From the NCBI GenBank assembly GCA_026874595.1, contig CM049318.1, forward strand, positions 7,604,741-7,668,740: 64,000 nt of DNA. The letters run 5' to 3'. Under the pieces are notes generated by a model. The model did no database searches. It saw only the letters and a program-made list of their open reading frames with translations, and was not told the origin of the DNA. Shown here one piece after another: positions 13,285-24,480 of the stretch (positions are counted from its first letter, which is position 1; each line of letters starts with the position of its first letter). Both the position numbers and the translations under genes were made by a program. This DNA comes from Sipunculus nudus (lineage: Eukaryota; Annelida; Sipuncula; Golfingiida; Sipunculidae).

Positions 13285-14150
13285 CCATTAGCATCGTGGA
13301 GTATATTTTCATCATAATCATCATAGGGTGTATTTTCATCATCGTTGTGTATATTTTCATTATCATGATCATTGGCCTATGTTTACATTATCATCGTTGG
13401 GTATATATATTTTCATGATCAGCTGTTGAATATATTTTCATCATCATCATCATGGGGTAAATTTTTATTATCATGGGTCTATATTTTCGTCATCATTGGG
13501 TATTTTTTCATAATCATTGGGTATATTTTTATCATCATGATCATAGGTGTCTATTTTCATCATGATTATCATGGGGTATATTTTCATCATCACTGGTGTA
13601 TAATTTCATGATCATGGGTGTATATTTCATAATAATGGGGTATTTTTTCATCATCATTAGGTATATTTTCATCATCATGATTATATTTTCGTCATCATCA
13701 TCATGGTGTATATTTTCATCATCATGGGGTATATTTTCATCATCATGATTATATTTTCGGCATCATCATCATGGGGTATATTTCCTTCATTATGGGGTAT
13801 ATTGTCATCATCATAATCATTGGCCTATATTTACATTATCATCATGGGGTATATATATTCTCATTAGTATCGTGGAGTATATTTTCATCATAATCATCAT
13901 CATTGGGAATATTTACATCATCATCATCAACATGGGGTATATTTTCATCATCATGATCATTGGCCAATATTAACATCATCATCGTGGGGTATATATATTT
14001 GTGGGGTATATATATCATCTGTTGAGAATATTTTCATCATCATCATCAAGGGTTATATTTTCATCATCATGGGGTATTTTTTTAATCATCATTAGGTATA
14101 TTTTCATCATCATGATCATGGTTATAATGTCATCATCATCATCATTACTG
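13005..14150. repeat. TATATTTTCATCATCATGATCAT-type degenerate minisatellite
   Basis: More than 1.1 kb consists of variants of a 25-30-bp phrase made from TATATTTTCATCATCATG and GATCATTGG. A long (TA)n tract interrupts it at 13206-13282. The array runs to within about 15 bases of the acceptor of the third TSP1 exon, so that acceptor's upstream context is derived from repeat DNA. Open frames reading YIYIYI or FSSSS are artefacts of it. Confidence 0.9.
13206..13282. repeat. (TA)n microsatellite
   Basis: An almost pure alternating TA run of about 75 bp lies within the TCATCATG minisatellite. Confidence 0.95.
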
Positions 14151-14165
14151 ACTGATTACTTTCAG

Positions 14166-14321
14166 CGTCATGGGGAGTATGGGAGGAGTGGAGTCAGTGG
14201 AGCGCCTGCTCCGCTACGTGCGGTGAAGGAACACAGTCTAGAATGAGGCGCTGCCCGGGGGGAGTTTGTTTAGGAACGTCTACCGACTCACGAAACTGTG
14301 ACCTACCCAGGTGTTTAAGCG
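14166..14321 (+). CDS. TSP1-domain exon 3, source of the 91-bp satellite
   Basis: The exon is 156 bp, phase 1 to phase 1, with acceptor TTACTTTCAG and donor G|GTGGGT. It encodes [27 protein letters not shown] and the closing NCDLPRC of a TSP1 domain. The donor was chosen because it keeps phase 1 and includes the sixth cysteine; an earlier GT inside CCCAG|GTGTTT would cut off that cysteine and give phase 2. The last 27 bases of the exon (14295-14321) and the first 64 of the intron make up the first unit of the 91-bp satellite that follows. Confidence 0.85.
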
Positions 14322-17300
14322 GTGGGTATCACCAACCAGAATATTAATGACATTTATATTTCTATACGTAATTTCACACCGTCATACTGTGACCTACCCA
14401 GGTGTTTAAGCAGTGGGTATCACCAATCAGAATATTAATGACATTTATATTTCTATACGTAATTTCACACCGTCATACTGTGACCTACCCAGGTGTTTAA
14501 GCAGTGGGTATCACCAACCAGAATATTAATGACATTTATATTTCTATACGTAATTTCACAGCGTCATACTGTGACCTACCCAGGTGTTTAAGCAGTGGGT
14601 ATCACCAACCAGAATATTAATGACATTTATATTTCTATACGTAATTTCACACCGTCATACTGTGACCTACCCAGGTGTTTAAGCAGTGGGTATCACCAAC
14701 CAGAATATTAATGACATTTATATTTCTATACGTAATTTCACACCGTCATACTGTGATCTACCCAGGTGTTTAAGCAGTGGGTATCACCAACCAGAATATT
14801 AATGACATTTATATTTCTATACGTAATTTCACACCGTCATACTGTGACCTATCCAGGTGTTTAAGCAGTGGGTATCACCAACCAGAATATTAATGATATT
14901 TATATTTCTAAACGTAATTTCACACCGTCATACTGTGACCTACCCAGGTGTTTAAGCAGTGGGTATCACCAACCAGAATATTAATGACATTTATATTTCT
15001 ACACGTAATTTCACACCGTCATACTGTGACCTACCCAGGTGTTTAAGCAGTGGGTATCACCAACCAGAATATTAATGACATTTATATTTCTATACGTAAT
15101 TTCACACCGTCATACTGTGACCTACCCAGGTGTTTAAGCAGTGGGTATCGCCAACCAGAATATTAATGATATTTATATTTCTAAACGTAATTTCACACCG
15201 TCATACTGTGACCTACCCAGGTGTTTAAGCAGTGGGTATCGCCAACCAGAATATTAATGACATTTATATTTCTAAACGTAATTTCACACCGTCATACTGT
15301 GACCTACCCAGGTGTTTAAGCAGTGGGTATCACCGACCAGAATATTAATGACATTTATATTTCTACACGTAATTTCACACCGTCATACTGTGACCTACCC
15401 AGGTGTTTAAGCAGTGGGTATCACCAACCAGAATATTAATGACATTTATATTTCTATACGTAATTTCACACCGTCATACTGTGACCTACCCAGGTGTTTA
15501 AGCAGTGGGTATCACCAACCAGAATATTAATGACATTTATATTTCTATACGTAATTTCACACCGTCATACTGTGACCTACCCAGGTGTTTAAGCAGTGGG
15601 TATCACCAACCAGAATATTAATGACATTTATATTTCTATACGTAATTTCACACCGTCATACTGTGACCTACCCAGGTGTTTAAGCGGTGGGTATCACCAA
15701 CCAGAATATTAATGACATTTATATTTCTATACGTAATTTCACACCGTCATACTGTGACCTACCCAGGTGTTTAAGCGGTGGGTATCACCAACCAGAATAT
15801 TAATGACATTTATATTTCTATACGTAATTTCACACCGTCATACTGTGACCTACCCAGGTGTTTAAGCGGTGGGTATCACCAACCAGAATATTAATGACAT
15901 TTATATTTCTATACGTAATTTCACACCGTCATACTGTGACCTACCCAGGTGTTTAAGCAGTGGGTATCACCAACCAGAATATTAATGACATTTATATTTC
16001 TTCACGTAATTTCACACCGTCATACTGTCACCTACCCAGGTGTTTAAGCAGTGGGTATCGCCAACCAGAATATTAATGATATTTATATTTCTAAACGTAA
16101 TTTCACACCGTCATACTGTGACCTACCCAGGTGTTTAAGCAGTGGGTATCGCCAACCAGAATATTAATGACATTTATATTTCTAAACGTAATTTCACACC
16201 GTCATACTGTGACCTACCCAGGTGTTTAAGCAGTGGGTATCACCAACCAGAATATTAATGACATTTATATTTCTATACGTAATTTCACACCGTCATACTG
16301 TGACCTACCCAGGTGTTTAAGCAGTGGGTATCACCAACCAGAATATTAATGACATTTATATTTCTATACGTAATTTCACACCGTCATACTGTGACCTACC
16401 CAGGTGTTTAAGCAGTGGGTATCACCAACCAGAATATTAATGACATTTATATTTCTATACGTAATTTCACACCGTCATACTGTGACCTACCCAGGTGTTT
16501 AAGCAGTGGGTATCACCAACCAGAATATTAATGACATTTATATTTCTATACGTAATTTCACACCGTCATACTGTGACCTACCCAGGTGTTTAAGCGGTGG
16601 GTATCACCAACCAGAATATTAATGACATTTATATTTCTATACGTAATTTCACACCGTCATACTGTGACCTGCCCAGGTGTTTAAGCGGTGGGTATCACCA
16701 ACCAGAATATTAATGACATTTATATTTCTATACGTAATTTCACACCGTCATACTGTGACCTGCCCAGGTGTTTAAGCGGTGGGTATCGCCAACCAGAATA
16801 TTAATGACATTTATATTTCTATACGTAATTTCACACCGTCATACTGTGACCTACCCAGGTGTTTAAGCAGTGGGTATCGCCAACCAGAATATTAATGAAA
16901 TTTATATTTCTAAACGTAATTTCACACCGTCATACTGTGACCTACCCAGGTGTTTAAGCAGTGGGTATCACCAACCAGAATATTAATGACATTTATATTT
17001 CTACACGTAATTTCACACCGTCATACTGTCACCTACCCAGGTGTTTAAGCAGTGGGTATCACCAACCAGAATATTAATGACATTTATATTTCTATACGTA
17101 ATTTCACACCGTCATACTGTGACCTACCCAGGTGTTTAAGCAGTGGGTATCACCAACCAGAATATTAATGACATTTATATTTCTATACGTAATTTCACAC
17201 CGTCATACTGTGACCTACCCAGGTGTTTAAGCAGTGGGTATCACCAACCAGAATATTAATGACATTTATATTACTATACGTAATTTCACACCGTCATACT

Positions 17301-17671
17301 GTGACCTGCCCAGGTGTTTAAGCAGTGGGTATCACCAACCAGAATATTAATGACATTTATATTTCTATACGTAATTTCACACCGTCATACTGTGACCTGC
17401 CCAGGTGTTTAAGCAGTGGGTATCACCAACCAGAATATTAATGACATTTATATTTCTATACGTAATTTCACACCGTCATACTGTGACCTACCCAGGTGTT
17501 TAAGCAGTGGGTATCACCAACCAGAATATTAATGACATTTATATTTCTATACGTAATTTCACACCGTCATACTCTGACCTACCCAGGTGGCTATGCAGTG
17601 GGTATCACCAACCAGAATATTAATGACATTTATATTTCTATACGTAATTTCACACCGTCATACTGTGACCT
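14295..17671. repeat. 91-bp satellite array, 37 copies, includes exon end and splice donor
   Basis: The phrase GTGTTTAAGC starts at 14311 and recurs every 91 bases; every start checked fits this, and the last, altered copy starts at 17587, exactly 36 periods later. No net insertion or deletion accumulates over about 3.4 kb. Each unit contains CTGTGACCTACCCAGG, GTGTTTAAGC(A/G)GTGGGT, ATCACCAACCAGAATATTAA and TTTCTATACGTAATTTCACA. The first unit overlaps the end of the third TSP1 exon, so all units copy 27 coding bases and a GTGGGT donor. Variants such as ATCGCC, CTAAACG, CTGCCCAGG and GCGGTGGG cluster in patterns suggesting unequal crossing-over. Confidence 0.97.
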
Positions 17672-17980
17672 CGGGACATACTGACCAAATCTTGCTGTAT
17701 ATTAAGTGTCATTATTTCTCCATTTATCTCACGTTATCGTGTCAGTGGTTTCCCTTGAATGGTGGCAGGGATAATTTCTTCTGATGTCATCGATGTTTCA
17801 GTGTCACGTATTAACTTCTTTTGTTTTGGTTTGTCTTAATCCTATGTCTACTTTTTTTCCTCCTTTAATTCTTCATACCTCTGGACTTTTATCTTCATGC
17901 ACATTTTATTCCCTAAATATGCTATAAATTAAAAAAGGACTAAATTACGTTACATTATTCTCTGTTGTTTTCCCACTAAG
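17672..17980. other. Unique intron sequence between satellite and exon 4
   Basis: These 309 bases carry no repeat seen elsewhere in the window. The stretch ends in a pyrimidine-rich tract (TCTGTTGTTTTCCCACTAAG) that serves as the acceptor of the next exon. Confidence 0.6.
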
Positions 17981-18127
17981 TTGGTTACTGGGCCGGGTGG
18001 ATGGGGTGGACTGGCTGTAGCCTTACTTGTGGCGGGGGAGAGCAGACCCGGGAGAGAAGATGTGTCGGACTGAACTGCCCCGGCTCCTCCATAGAAAGGC
18101 GCCAGTGTAACGAGCAAGCCTGCGCAG
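17981..18127 (+). CDS. TSP1-domain exon 4
   Basis: The 147-bp exon is phase 1 to phase 1, with acceptor CCCACTAAG and donor G|GTCAGA, a weak but GT-containing site. It encodes YWAGWMGWTGCSLTCGGGEQ, RERRCVGLNCPG and the closing QCNEQAC. Six cysteines and the fucosylation motif CSLTCG are intact. GC content is well above that of the flanks. Confidence 0.88.
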
Positions 18128-19328
18128 GTCAGATTTAAATAACAATACCAGACTGGCACACATCCTCCCATCAGAGGTCGTTTTTACTCCAAACCAACCT
18201 CTTCCAGTTCATGATGAAGGCCGGGACTTCTCGGCTCAACCGTAAAACTTCAAAATCAAAATTCAAACATCTGTTTATGGATACTTACAAATTATTTATA
18301 TTCCGTGAAGTCCTTCCCACAGAAAACACCCATGTTTATGCAGTTTGCCTTGAAACAATAATTAATATTCTTATACTTATTTGATTGGACTACACTGTAA
18401 CTATTGCGTTTTCTCGCTAACAAACATGCAAAGAAACAAAAAAAAAAAAAAACACGACGAAAGTAAAATTGGCCTCCTCCGCAAATTCAGTATCTCTGTC
18501 TGTGTGTTTCTGTCTGTCTACCTGTCTGTTTATCCATTGGTCTGTCCATCGGTTCGTACATGTATCCTTTGACAGATAATAAAAGGTTATTGATGAATTT
18601 ATTTCCATGTAAATTTTATGAGGAAAAATCCTGAGACGATAAAGGTTTTTGGTTTTGGGGTTGGACCATGCAGGTGCGTTGTATGATTGTTATTTGCTTG
18701 TGAAAATGTATATCTTGCATTCTGGAGGAAACCCTGCATGATTGGAAATACAAAACACCACAAAAGAATATCAGCAAATCACATTAATTTTAACTCAATT
18801 ACATTTTCAAATTGAATTTTATTTAAAATCATGAAATTTCGGCTTAAAATTTTCGGGGGAATGCGATATATGAAAACTGTTTTCCTAAAAAAATGTAACG
18901 TGCACCTTTTATTGTTTCACGGTGATCATATTTTCTCATCTTTATTTTATTACTATATATTTATAACTGCTAATGTCTCCAATTTGTCATTTATATGCGC
19001 AATAGTTAATGTTTTCGTTTAGTATAAATCTAAAGATTTTAAATTCATATTATATATACGTCAAATACACACCTGGAATATTGTTCTTTCTGGTTTTTAA
19101 TGTATTTATGAAAATTAATTAAATTTAACACGCTATTTGAATATTGTTGAAAAATAAAAAAAACGTATTTCAAGCACTCAGTTACTGTTCATTAAGCTAA
19201 TATTCAATTTACATAAAAATATAACAACGCCCCCCCTCCCCGAAGTGTATCTATGGTCAGCACTTTTTTCAGACTTGAATGATCGGTTGACAGGGATGCT
19301 ACCGTTAACACTAAAAACTAATTAGCTT
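18128..19328. other. Intron sequence without recognised gene
   Basis: This AT-rich stretch contains a poly-A run at about 18438 and a short GTCTGTCT tract near 18495-18545. A C-run lies at about 19210. The open frames at 18381-18608 and 18831-19022 show no domain. Confidence 0.6.
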
Positions 19329-21016
19329 TGGTTTTTAGCTCAGCTGACTGTCCACCCGTCTGTCCGTCTGTCTGTCCGTTTACCAGACACAAATCGTAAC
19401 CGCTGGACCTAGAATCTTGTAACTTAAGATTCTGAGAGGCCGATGAAAAATCTCCTTGGAAACCAGAAATTATGTCTCTGTTACCAATATCATTTGAGCT
19501 ATGGGGCCCCAAAGTACCCCCCCCCCCCAAAAAAAAAGTCAAAAATTTCATACAAAAACTTCAATATCTCATTAACTACATCACTGCAGGTCATGATTTT
19601 TTGGATACATATTGATCATGAGAGGATCCATCAGTTCCTGCAGACTTGTGGCACCACCTGTATTTTTCGATTTTTTTACGAATTGTTTTCTCCATTTTTG
19701 AGACCTTTAAAAATGTGAACATCCGTTAACAGGGCACAAATTGTAAAAACTGTACCTAGAATTTTCATTCTTGACACACTGAGAGACCAATGAAAAGTCT
19801 CCATGAAAACCAGAAATTAGGTCTCTGTTACCAATATCCTTTGAGCTATGGGGCCCCAAAGTACCCCCCCCCCCCTAAAAAAAATTGTCAAAAATTTCAT
19901 ACAAAAACTTCAGTTTTTCATTAACTACATCACTGCAGGTCATGATTGTTTGGATACATATTGATCATGAGATGTTCCATCAGTTCCTGCAGACTGGTGG
20001 CACCACCTGTATTTTTCGATTTTTTACGAATTGTTTTCTCCATTTTTGAGACCTTCAAAAATGTGAACATCCGTTAACAGGGCACAAATCATAAAGACTG
20101 GACCCAGAATCTTCATTCTTGACAGAGTGAGAGACCTATGAAAAGTCTCCATGGAAACCTGACATAAGGTCTCTGTTACCCATATCCTTTGAGCTGTGGG
20201 GCTCCCAATCACCCCCCAGAATAATTGAAAATTTGATAAAAACAAACTGCAACATTTCACTAAATACAACACTGATGGTCATGATTTTTGGCATACACAT
20301 TGATCAAGAGGTGTTCCATTAGTTCCGGCAGACTGGTGGCGCCACCTGTATTTTTTCAAATTTTCACAGTTTTTTTTTTTTTCTCTTTTTTTGAGACCTT
20401 AAAGGATGTAGTTATCTGTCAACAGGGTACAAATTGTTAAGACTGGACCTAGAATCTTCATTCTTGAAACACAGGGAGACCCATGAAAAGTCTCCATGGA
20501 GACTTGAAATTAGGTCTCTGTTACCCATGTCCTTTGAGCTATGGCACTCCAAAGTACAGCTCAGAACAATGGAAAATTTGATACAAAATCTGAAGTATCT
20601 AAACCTATAATGCAGAGATCCCTATATTCGTTTGCATGGATATTGATCATGGAGTGTTTCATCAGTTTCTGCGGACAGGTGGCACCACCTGCATTTGTTC
20701 GGGTTTTTAACGAATTTTTCTCTATTTTTGACACCATTAAAGATATAAACATCTGTTAAAAGAACACAAATCATAACAACTGGACCTAGAATCTTCATTC
20801 TTGAGACACAGGGAGACCCATGAAAAGTCTCCATGGAAACCTGAAATTAGGTCTCTGTTACCCATATCCTTCAAGCTATAGGAATCCGAAGTATCCCTCA
20901 GAATAATGGAAAATTTGATACAAAAGCTGAAGTATCTGGACAACTAATGCAGAGATCAGCATGATTCCTTACATGGATACTGACCATTAAGTGTTTTTAT
21001 TAGTTTCTGTAGACTG
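19329..21016 (+). repeat. R1b: second copy of the ~335-bp-unit repeat
   Basis: The head TTTTTAGCTCAGCTGACTG (agctcag from 19337) lacks the hairpin's second arm and goes directly into CCGTCTGTCC repeats. About five tandem units of roughly 340 bp follow, with the same landmarks as R1a, including GAGACCTTTAAAAATGTG, GGACCTAGAATCTTCATTC, TCTCTGTTACCCATATCC and CTGGTGGCGCCACCTG near 20335. The last unit stops at GTAGACTGG, where a different repeat (R3) begins. No coding capacity is evident. Confidence 0.85.
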
Positions 21017-21017
21017 G

Positions 21018-21975
21018 TATTTTTGTATCCACCAAAACGAAGTTTTGCGGATACTATGTTTTTGACGGGGTATGATTTTCCGAAACTTAATTATCGGGTC
21101 ACATGTGAACTGGTGCGTAACCAATTTGCGTTGACCTCTGACCTTTCCTCTCTGCCCAGCGTCCATTTGTGCGTCTGTTTCCAAACATAAACCCTCATAT
21201 CTCGGGAACCGTTTGACCGATCAGGAAAAATTTTTTATACAAATGTAGCCCTTGTAAACCATGTTTGCACAGTGTCCATCTGTTCATCTGCTTTGGGTTA
21301 AAAATCACTCACATGTCTGCAGTGAATAGACTAACTCACCTGAAATTTGGCATGCGTATACATCCTTGATAGCTTTCTTGATTTTTGACAGGTGGCGCCA
21401 CCTACATTCACGTTCACGCTGCAGACATCCAAGCTCATATCTCAGGAACCGTTTGACCGATCAGGACAAATTTTGCATGTGTATGGATCTCACATAGAAC
21501 GTTATCATATACAAAACTGGAGGGTCCACCTGCAACCATTTTTGCACAGCGTCTGTCTGTTTGTCTGCCGTGGGCTATCTCTGTAGCTGTTTGACATAAC
21601 TGCCTAAAATTTTGCAGGTTTATACATCCTGGACAGCTTTCTTGATTTTATGACAGGTGGCGCCACCTACATTCTAGTTTATACTGCAGACATCCAAGCA
21701 CATATCTCGGGAACCATTTGACCGATTGGGCCAAAAATGTGTTTAGATCTCACATAGGTCTTTATCATACACAAAACTGGAGGGGCCGCCTGCAACCATT
21801 TTTGCACTGCGTCTGTCTGTTTGTCTTCCGTGTGCTAAAATCACTAATATACATGTAGTGGTTTGACTTTTCTGCCTAAAATTTCGCATATGTATACAAC
21901 TTGGACAGATTTCTGGAACTGTGGTAGGTGGCACAACCTACATACACATTTAGGCTGCAGACATCCATGCTAATA
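21018..21975 (+). repeat. R3: hairpin-headed repeat with ~250-bp units
   Basis: The head contains ATCCACCAAAAC, loop GAA, GTTTTGCGGAT, a hairpin, then ACTATGTTTTTGACGGGG. Three units follow, each with CATATCTCGGGAACCGTTTG, ACCGATCAGG, ACAAAACTGGAGG, CATTTTTGCACAGCGTC, and the palindrome GGTGGCGCCACC (21391-21402 and 21656-21667, degenerate in the third). The phrase GAACCGTTTGACCGAT recurs about every 240-263 bp. Architecture resembles R1 although the sequence is different. No coding capacity is evident. Confidence 0.75.
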
Positions 21976-22092
21976 TGCCACACACCTCACTCTATTTCCC
22001 CTTGCCACTCAATCCATGCCTCACTTAACCCATTCCACTCTGATTTTGGCAGATACACGTAGTCGCTTGTTGACTACCCGTTAGCCACCAAG

Positions 22093-22141
22093 GGTGACTA
22101 TAAAATGTTAGATATATCTGAGAGTACATTTTATAGTCACC
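22093..22141. repeat. Perfect 16-bp inverted repeat (hairpin)
   Basis: GGTGACTATAAAATGT at 22093-22108 is exactly complementary to ACATTTTATAGTCACC at 22126-22141 with a 17-base loop. It lies in intron sequence next to R3. It may be the end of a fold-back element; no function can be assigned. Confidence 0.8.
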
Positions 22142-22592
22142 ACCCCATGTATGCACTTGGGTGGGATTCTAACCTCTGTATGATCTGTGTCCATAAAAGG
22201 GAGAAAATCGTTCAGTAACTCGTGTATCTCATTTTTTATAGACAAACTTCTGTTATGATAAGCTTATTGCATTAATACCCTGCTTAATTAAGTATATAAC
22301 TCTTATAAAACTGGACCAGTACACAAAACATTGTCGCCGCTACTTATACATTCTAACTGCTTCTGTCACGGCGGTTATGAGCAGTACGACCCGTGTCTTC
22401 TGAGACCAAAATGCACATTAACTAAAGTAAAATGCACTTACAGTTGCCAATATGTTGCAGTTGTATTGAAAATAAGATACTTTTGCCAGAAGTTTTAATG
22501 TCACCCCATCCGTGAGACTGAAAATAAAACAGCCTTTTCCGGAAAATACGATTGTATCGTGGTCATATACCACTTATCTCTATATATGGGGA

Positions 22593-22638
22593 GGCGACGA
22601 AACAGTCGTCCGTTAACAGTGCAAGACGTTTCGTCGCC
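22593..22638. repeat. 11-bp inverted repeat (hairpin)
   Basis: GGCGACGAAAC at 22593-22603 and GTTTCGTCGCC at 22628-22638 are perfect complements separated by 24 bases. It is another intronic fold-back structure, 450 bp from the first. Confidence 0.75.
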
Positions 22639-22858
22639 GCAGGCGGCTAACTACCCGTATTCTAGTTTTTAAAGTTTACGCATTTTTTCTCTATTTTTGA
22701 TATATATAAATACAGACACAATCTTAGCCTGTTGGTTAATCTGTTTGATGCTTCAGTTGAATGGGTATATACTACCATTCTGATGATAAAATTTCGTTTT
22801 GCGAATCTCTTCCCTTTCAGTTGGGTCACTTGTCAGAAATATCCTCTCACGTTTACAG

Positions 22859-23005
22859 GTCAAGTAGATCAGTGGCAGGCTTGGGGTAACTGGGGCCCGT
22901 GTTCCGTGTCGTGTGGGAGTGGAATCAGCACGCGAACACGTTGCTATGGAACCGCCTGCTCGAGCCGGATGACAGAGAGCCGCGCCTGTGGCGGAAGTTG
23001 TCAAG
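22859..23005 (+). CDS. TSP1-domain exon 5
   Basis: The 147-bp exon is phase 1 to phase 1, with acceptor CACGTTTACAG and donor G|GTTAGC. It encodes DQWQAWGNWGPCSVSCGSG, RTRCYGTACSSR and the closing CGGSC. The fucosylation motif is CSVSCG and six cysteines are present. An upstream AG at 22820 would extend the exon, but the phase-1 acceptor matches the sister exons in size and phase. Confidence 0.87.
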
Positions 23006-24184
23006 GTTAGCAAAAATGCAATGTTTCAGTATCTTAATCCATGTGATTTTTTTATCACATTAAATAAAACGCTTATTCCGCGAGCATGCGCGATGCTCAT
23101 ATGGTCTTCTGCTATGTTCCAGTGAAGCAATTTCTGATTAACCCCTCTTAAGTCTCCCCCTTCAAAATAGTTGTTTCTTTGTGTTTGTTTATTTAACATT
23201 CATTTGATTCCTTTCTTATTGATGCTCTTTGAAGAAGGTTAAATCATTTAAATCTGGTATCTCTCACTGGATATATTGAAATATTACATGCTTTCGGAGA
23301 AGTGTAAATCTTTTAAATCTGGTATCTTTCACGTGGTATATTGAAATAATATATTACGAGATAAACATTAGATTTTGTCATGCATTTCAATCTTAAGGGG
23401 GTTATCTTATTAGGACTGGGGGTAACCTGAAATAAAGTCCAGGTTAAACGACAGATTACCCGGGGTAACTTGTAATCGGGGTAAACTGAAGTATTTATAC
23501 CGGGCCAGTGAGCGGGCGTAGCGGGTGTGTTACGGAAAACAAAAAAGCCAGAGACTCCCCGCCTTCACGGAGAAGACTATTTTTTTATTCTTATTATTTG
23601 AATTCTATCAAAACAAATCAATAAACCTAAAAACTTATTGCAAATCATCGACAATGTCGCTTATATGATGGAAGAAGTGTTTAAGAACAAATGTGACGGA
23701 TGGGAACAATCGGCGGTGGGCCGAAATATCAGGCATGGGTTCAAATGCAAATATATTTATATTTGAAGATCCCGCATGTGTATTTAAATGCAGAAGTGCC
23801 AGTTACTCTGTATATGTATTTGATTATGGAAACATTTGAATTGCAAATACAAATGCAGTTTTGAAAGCCCAATGTAGATTCCATTTACGACATTGTTGCT
23901 TGTGTACAATATTTTATAAGCCTGGGGAGTCAATTATAAACTTTTTTTCAATGACCCTGTGATATATTTACGGTGATATATTTCTTTATTTGCAATACAA
24001 AGTTACTATAAACGCACGCCAAAACGCAACCACTAACGATATCCCGTATTACACTAGATAGTAATCAATTTAACATAGGTCTTTTGGCAGACTAATGCAA
24101 CCGAGGTGAAATATATCTTATCTACTTAACCAGGGACACCTGTTGGCGACGATTAACACTAACAGTTCGGAGCCGTTAAACAAA
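23006..24184. other. Intron sequence with a short local duplication
   Basis: A ~66-bp duplication is visible near 23243-23355: TTTAAATCTGGTATCT then TATTGAAATA occurs twice. The rest is AT-rich unique sequence with a G-rich GGGGTAA patch near 23400-23490. Confidence 0.6.
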
Positions 24185-24189
24185 TTTAG

Positions 24190-24191
<2 letters not shown>

Positions 24192-24248
<57 letters not shown>
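24192..24248. repeat. (TA)n microsatellite
   Basis: A run of alternating TA of about 55 bp lies directly upstream of the SINE-like sequence. Confidence 0.95.
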
Positions 24249-24250
<2 letters not shown>

Positions 24251-24284
24251 TCACAAAGGATGAAATTTTGAGAATCCTGTCTTG

Positions 24285-24480
24285 TCAAATGGGTTTGGGC
24301 CTAGCCAGTCGAGGGGTAAAACGCTCTCACCGCTAGCAACCCGGGTTCGATCCCCGTTATGGCTATGAGAGTTCGTTGTAGTTACCCGAGGCTGGTGGTT
24401 TTCACCGGGTTCTCCGGTTTCCTCCACCCATACAGACTACCTAACGCTATCATCGGAGCCATTGAGAATGCCTTGATTAG
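24285..24480 (+). repeat. tRNA-derived SINE-like element
   Basis: A box A-like TAGCCAGTCGAGG (24302-24314) and a box B GGTTCGATCC (24344-24353) lie 42 bp apart, the spacing of an internal RNA polymerase III promoter. The region does not fold into a complete functional tRNA. It continues into a GGTTTTCACCGGGTTCTCCG core followed by TTTCCTCC, which resembles the conserved central part of metazoan SINE families. The 3' end near 24480 is approximate. Confidence 0.7.

Noticed and set aside
13133-14246. Open frames made of YIYIYI, FSSSS and similar runs.
   Set aside because: They are translations of the (TA)n and TCATCATG repeats and lack coding character.
14295-17671. The regular 91-bp array could be mistaken for a CRISPR array.
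   Set aside because: The whole 91-bp unit repeats with no unique spacers, the context is animal introns, and the first unit is part of an exon junction.
24302-24370. A possible functional tRNA gene.
   Set aside because: Boxes A and B are present but the arms do not form a clean cloverleaf and a SINE-like core follows, so a SINE is more likely.
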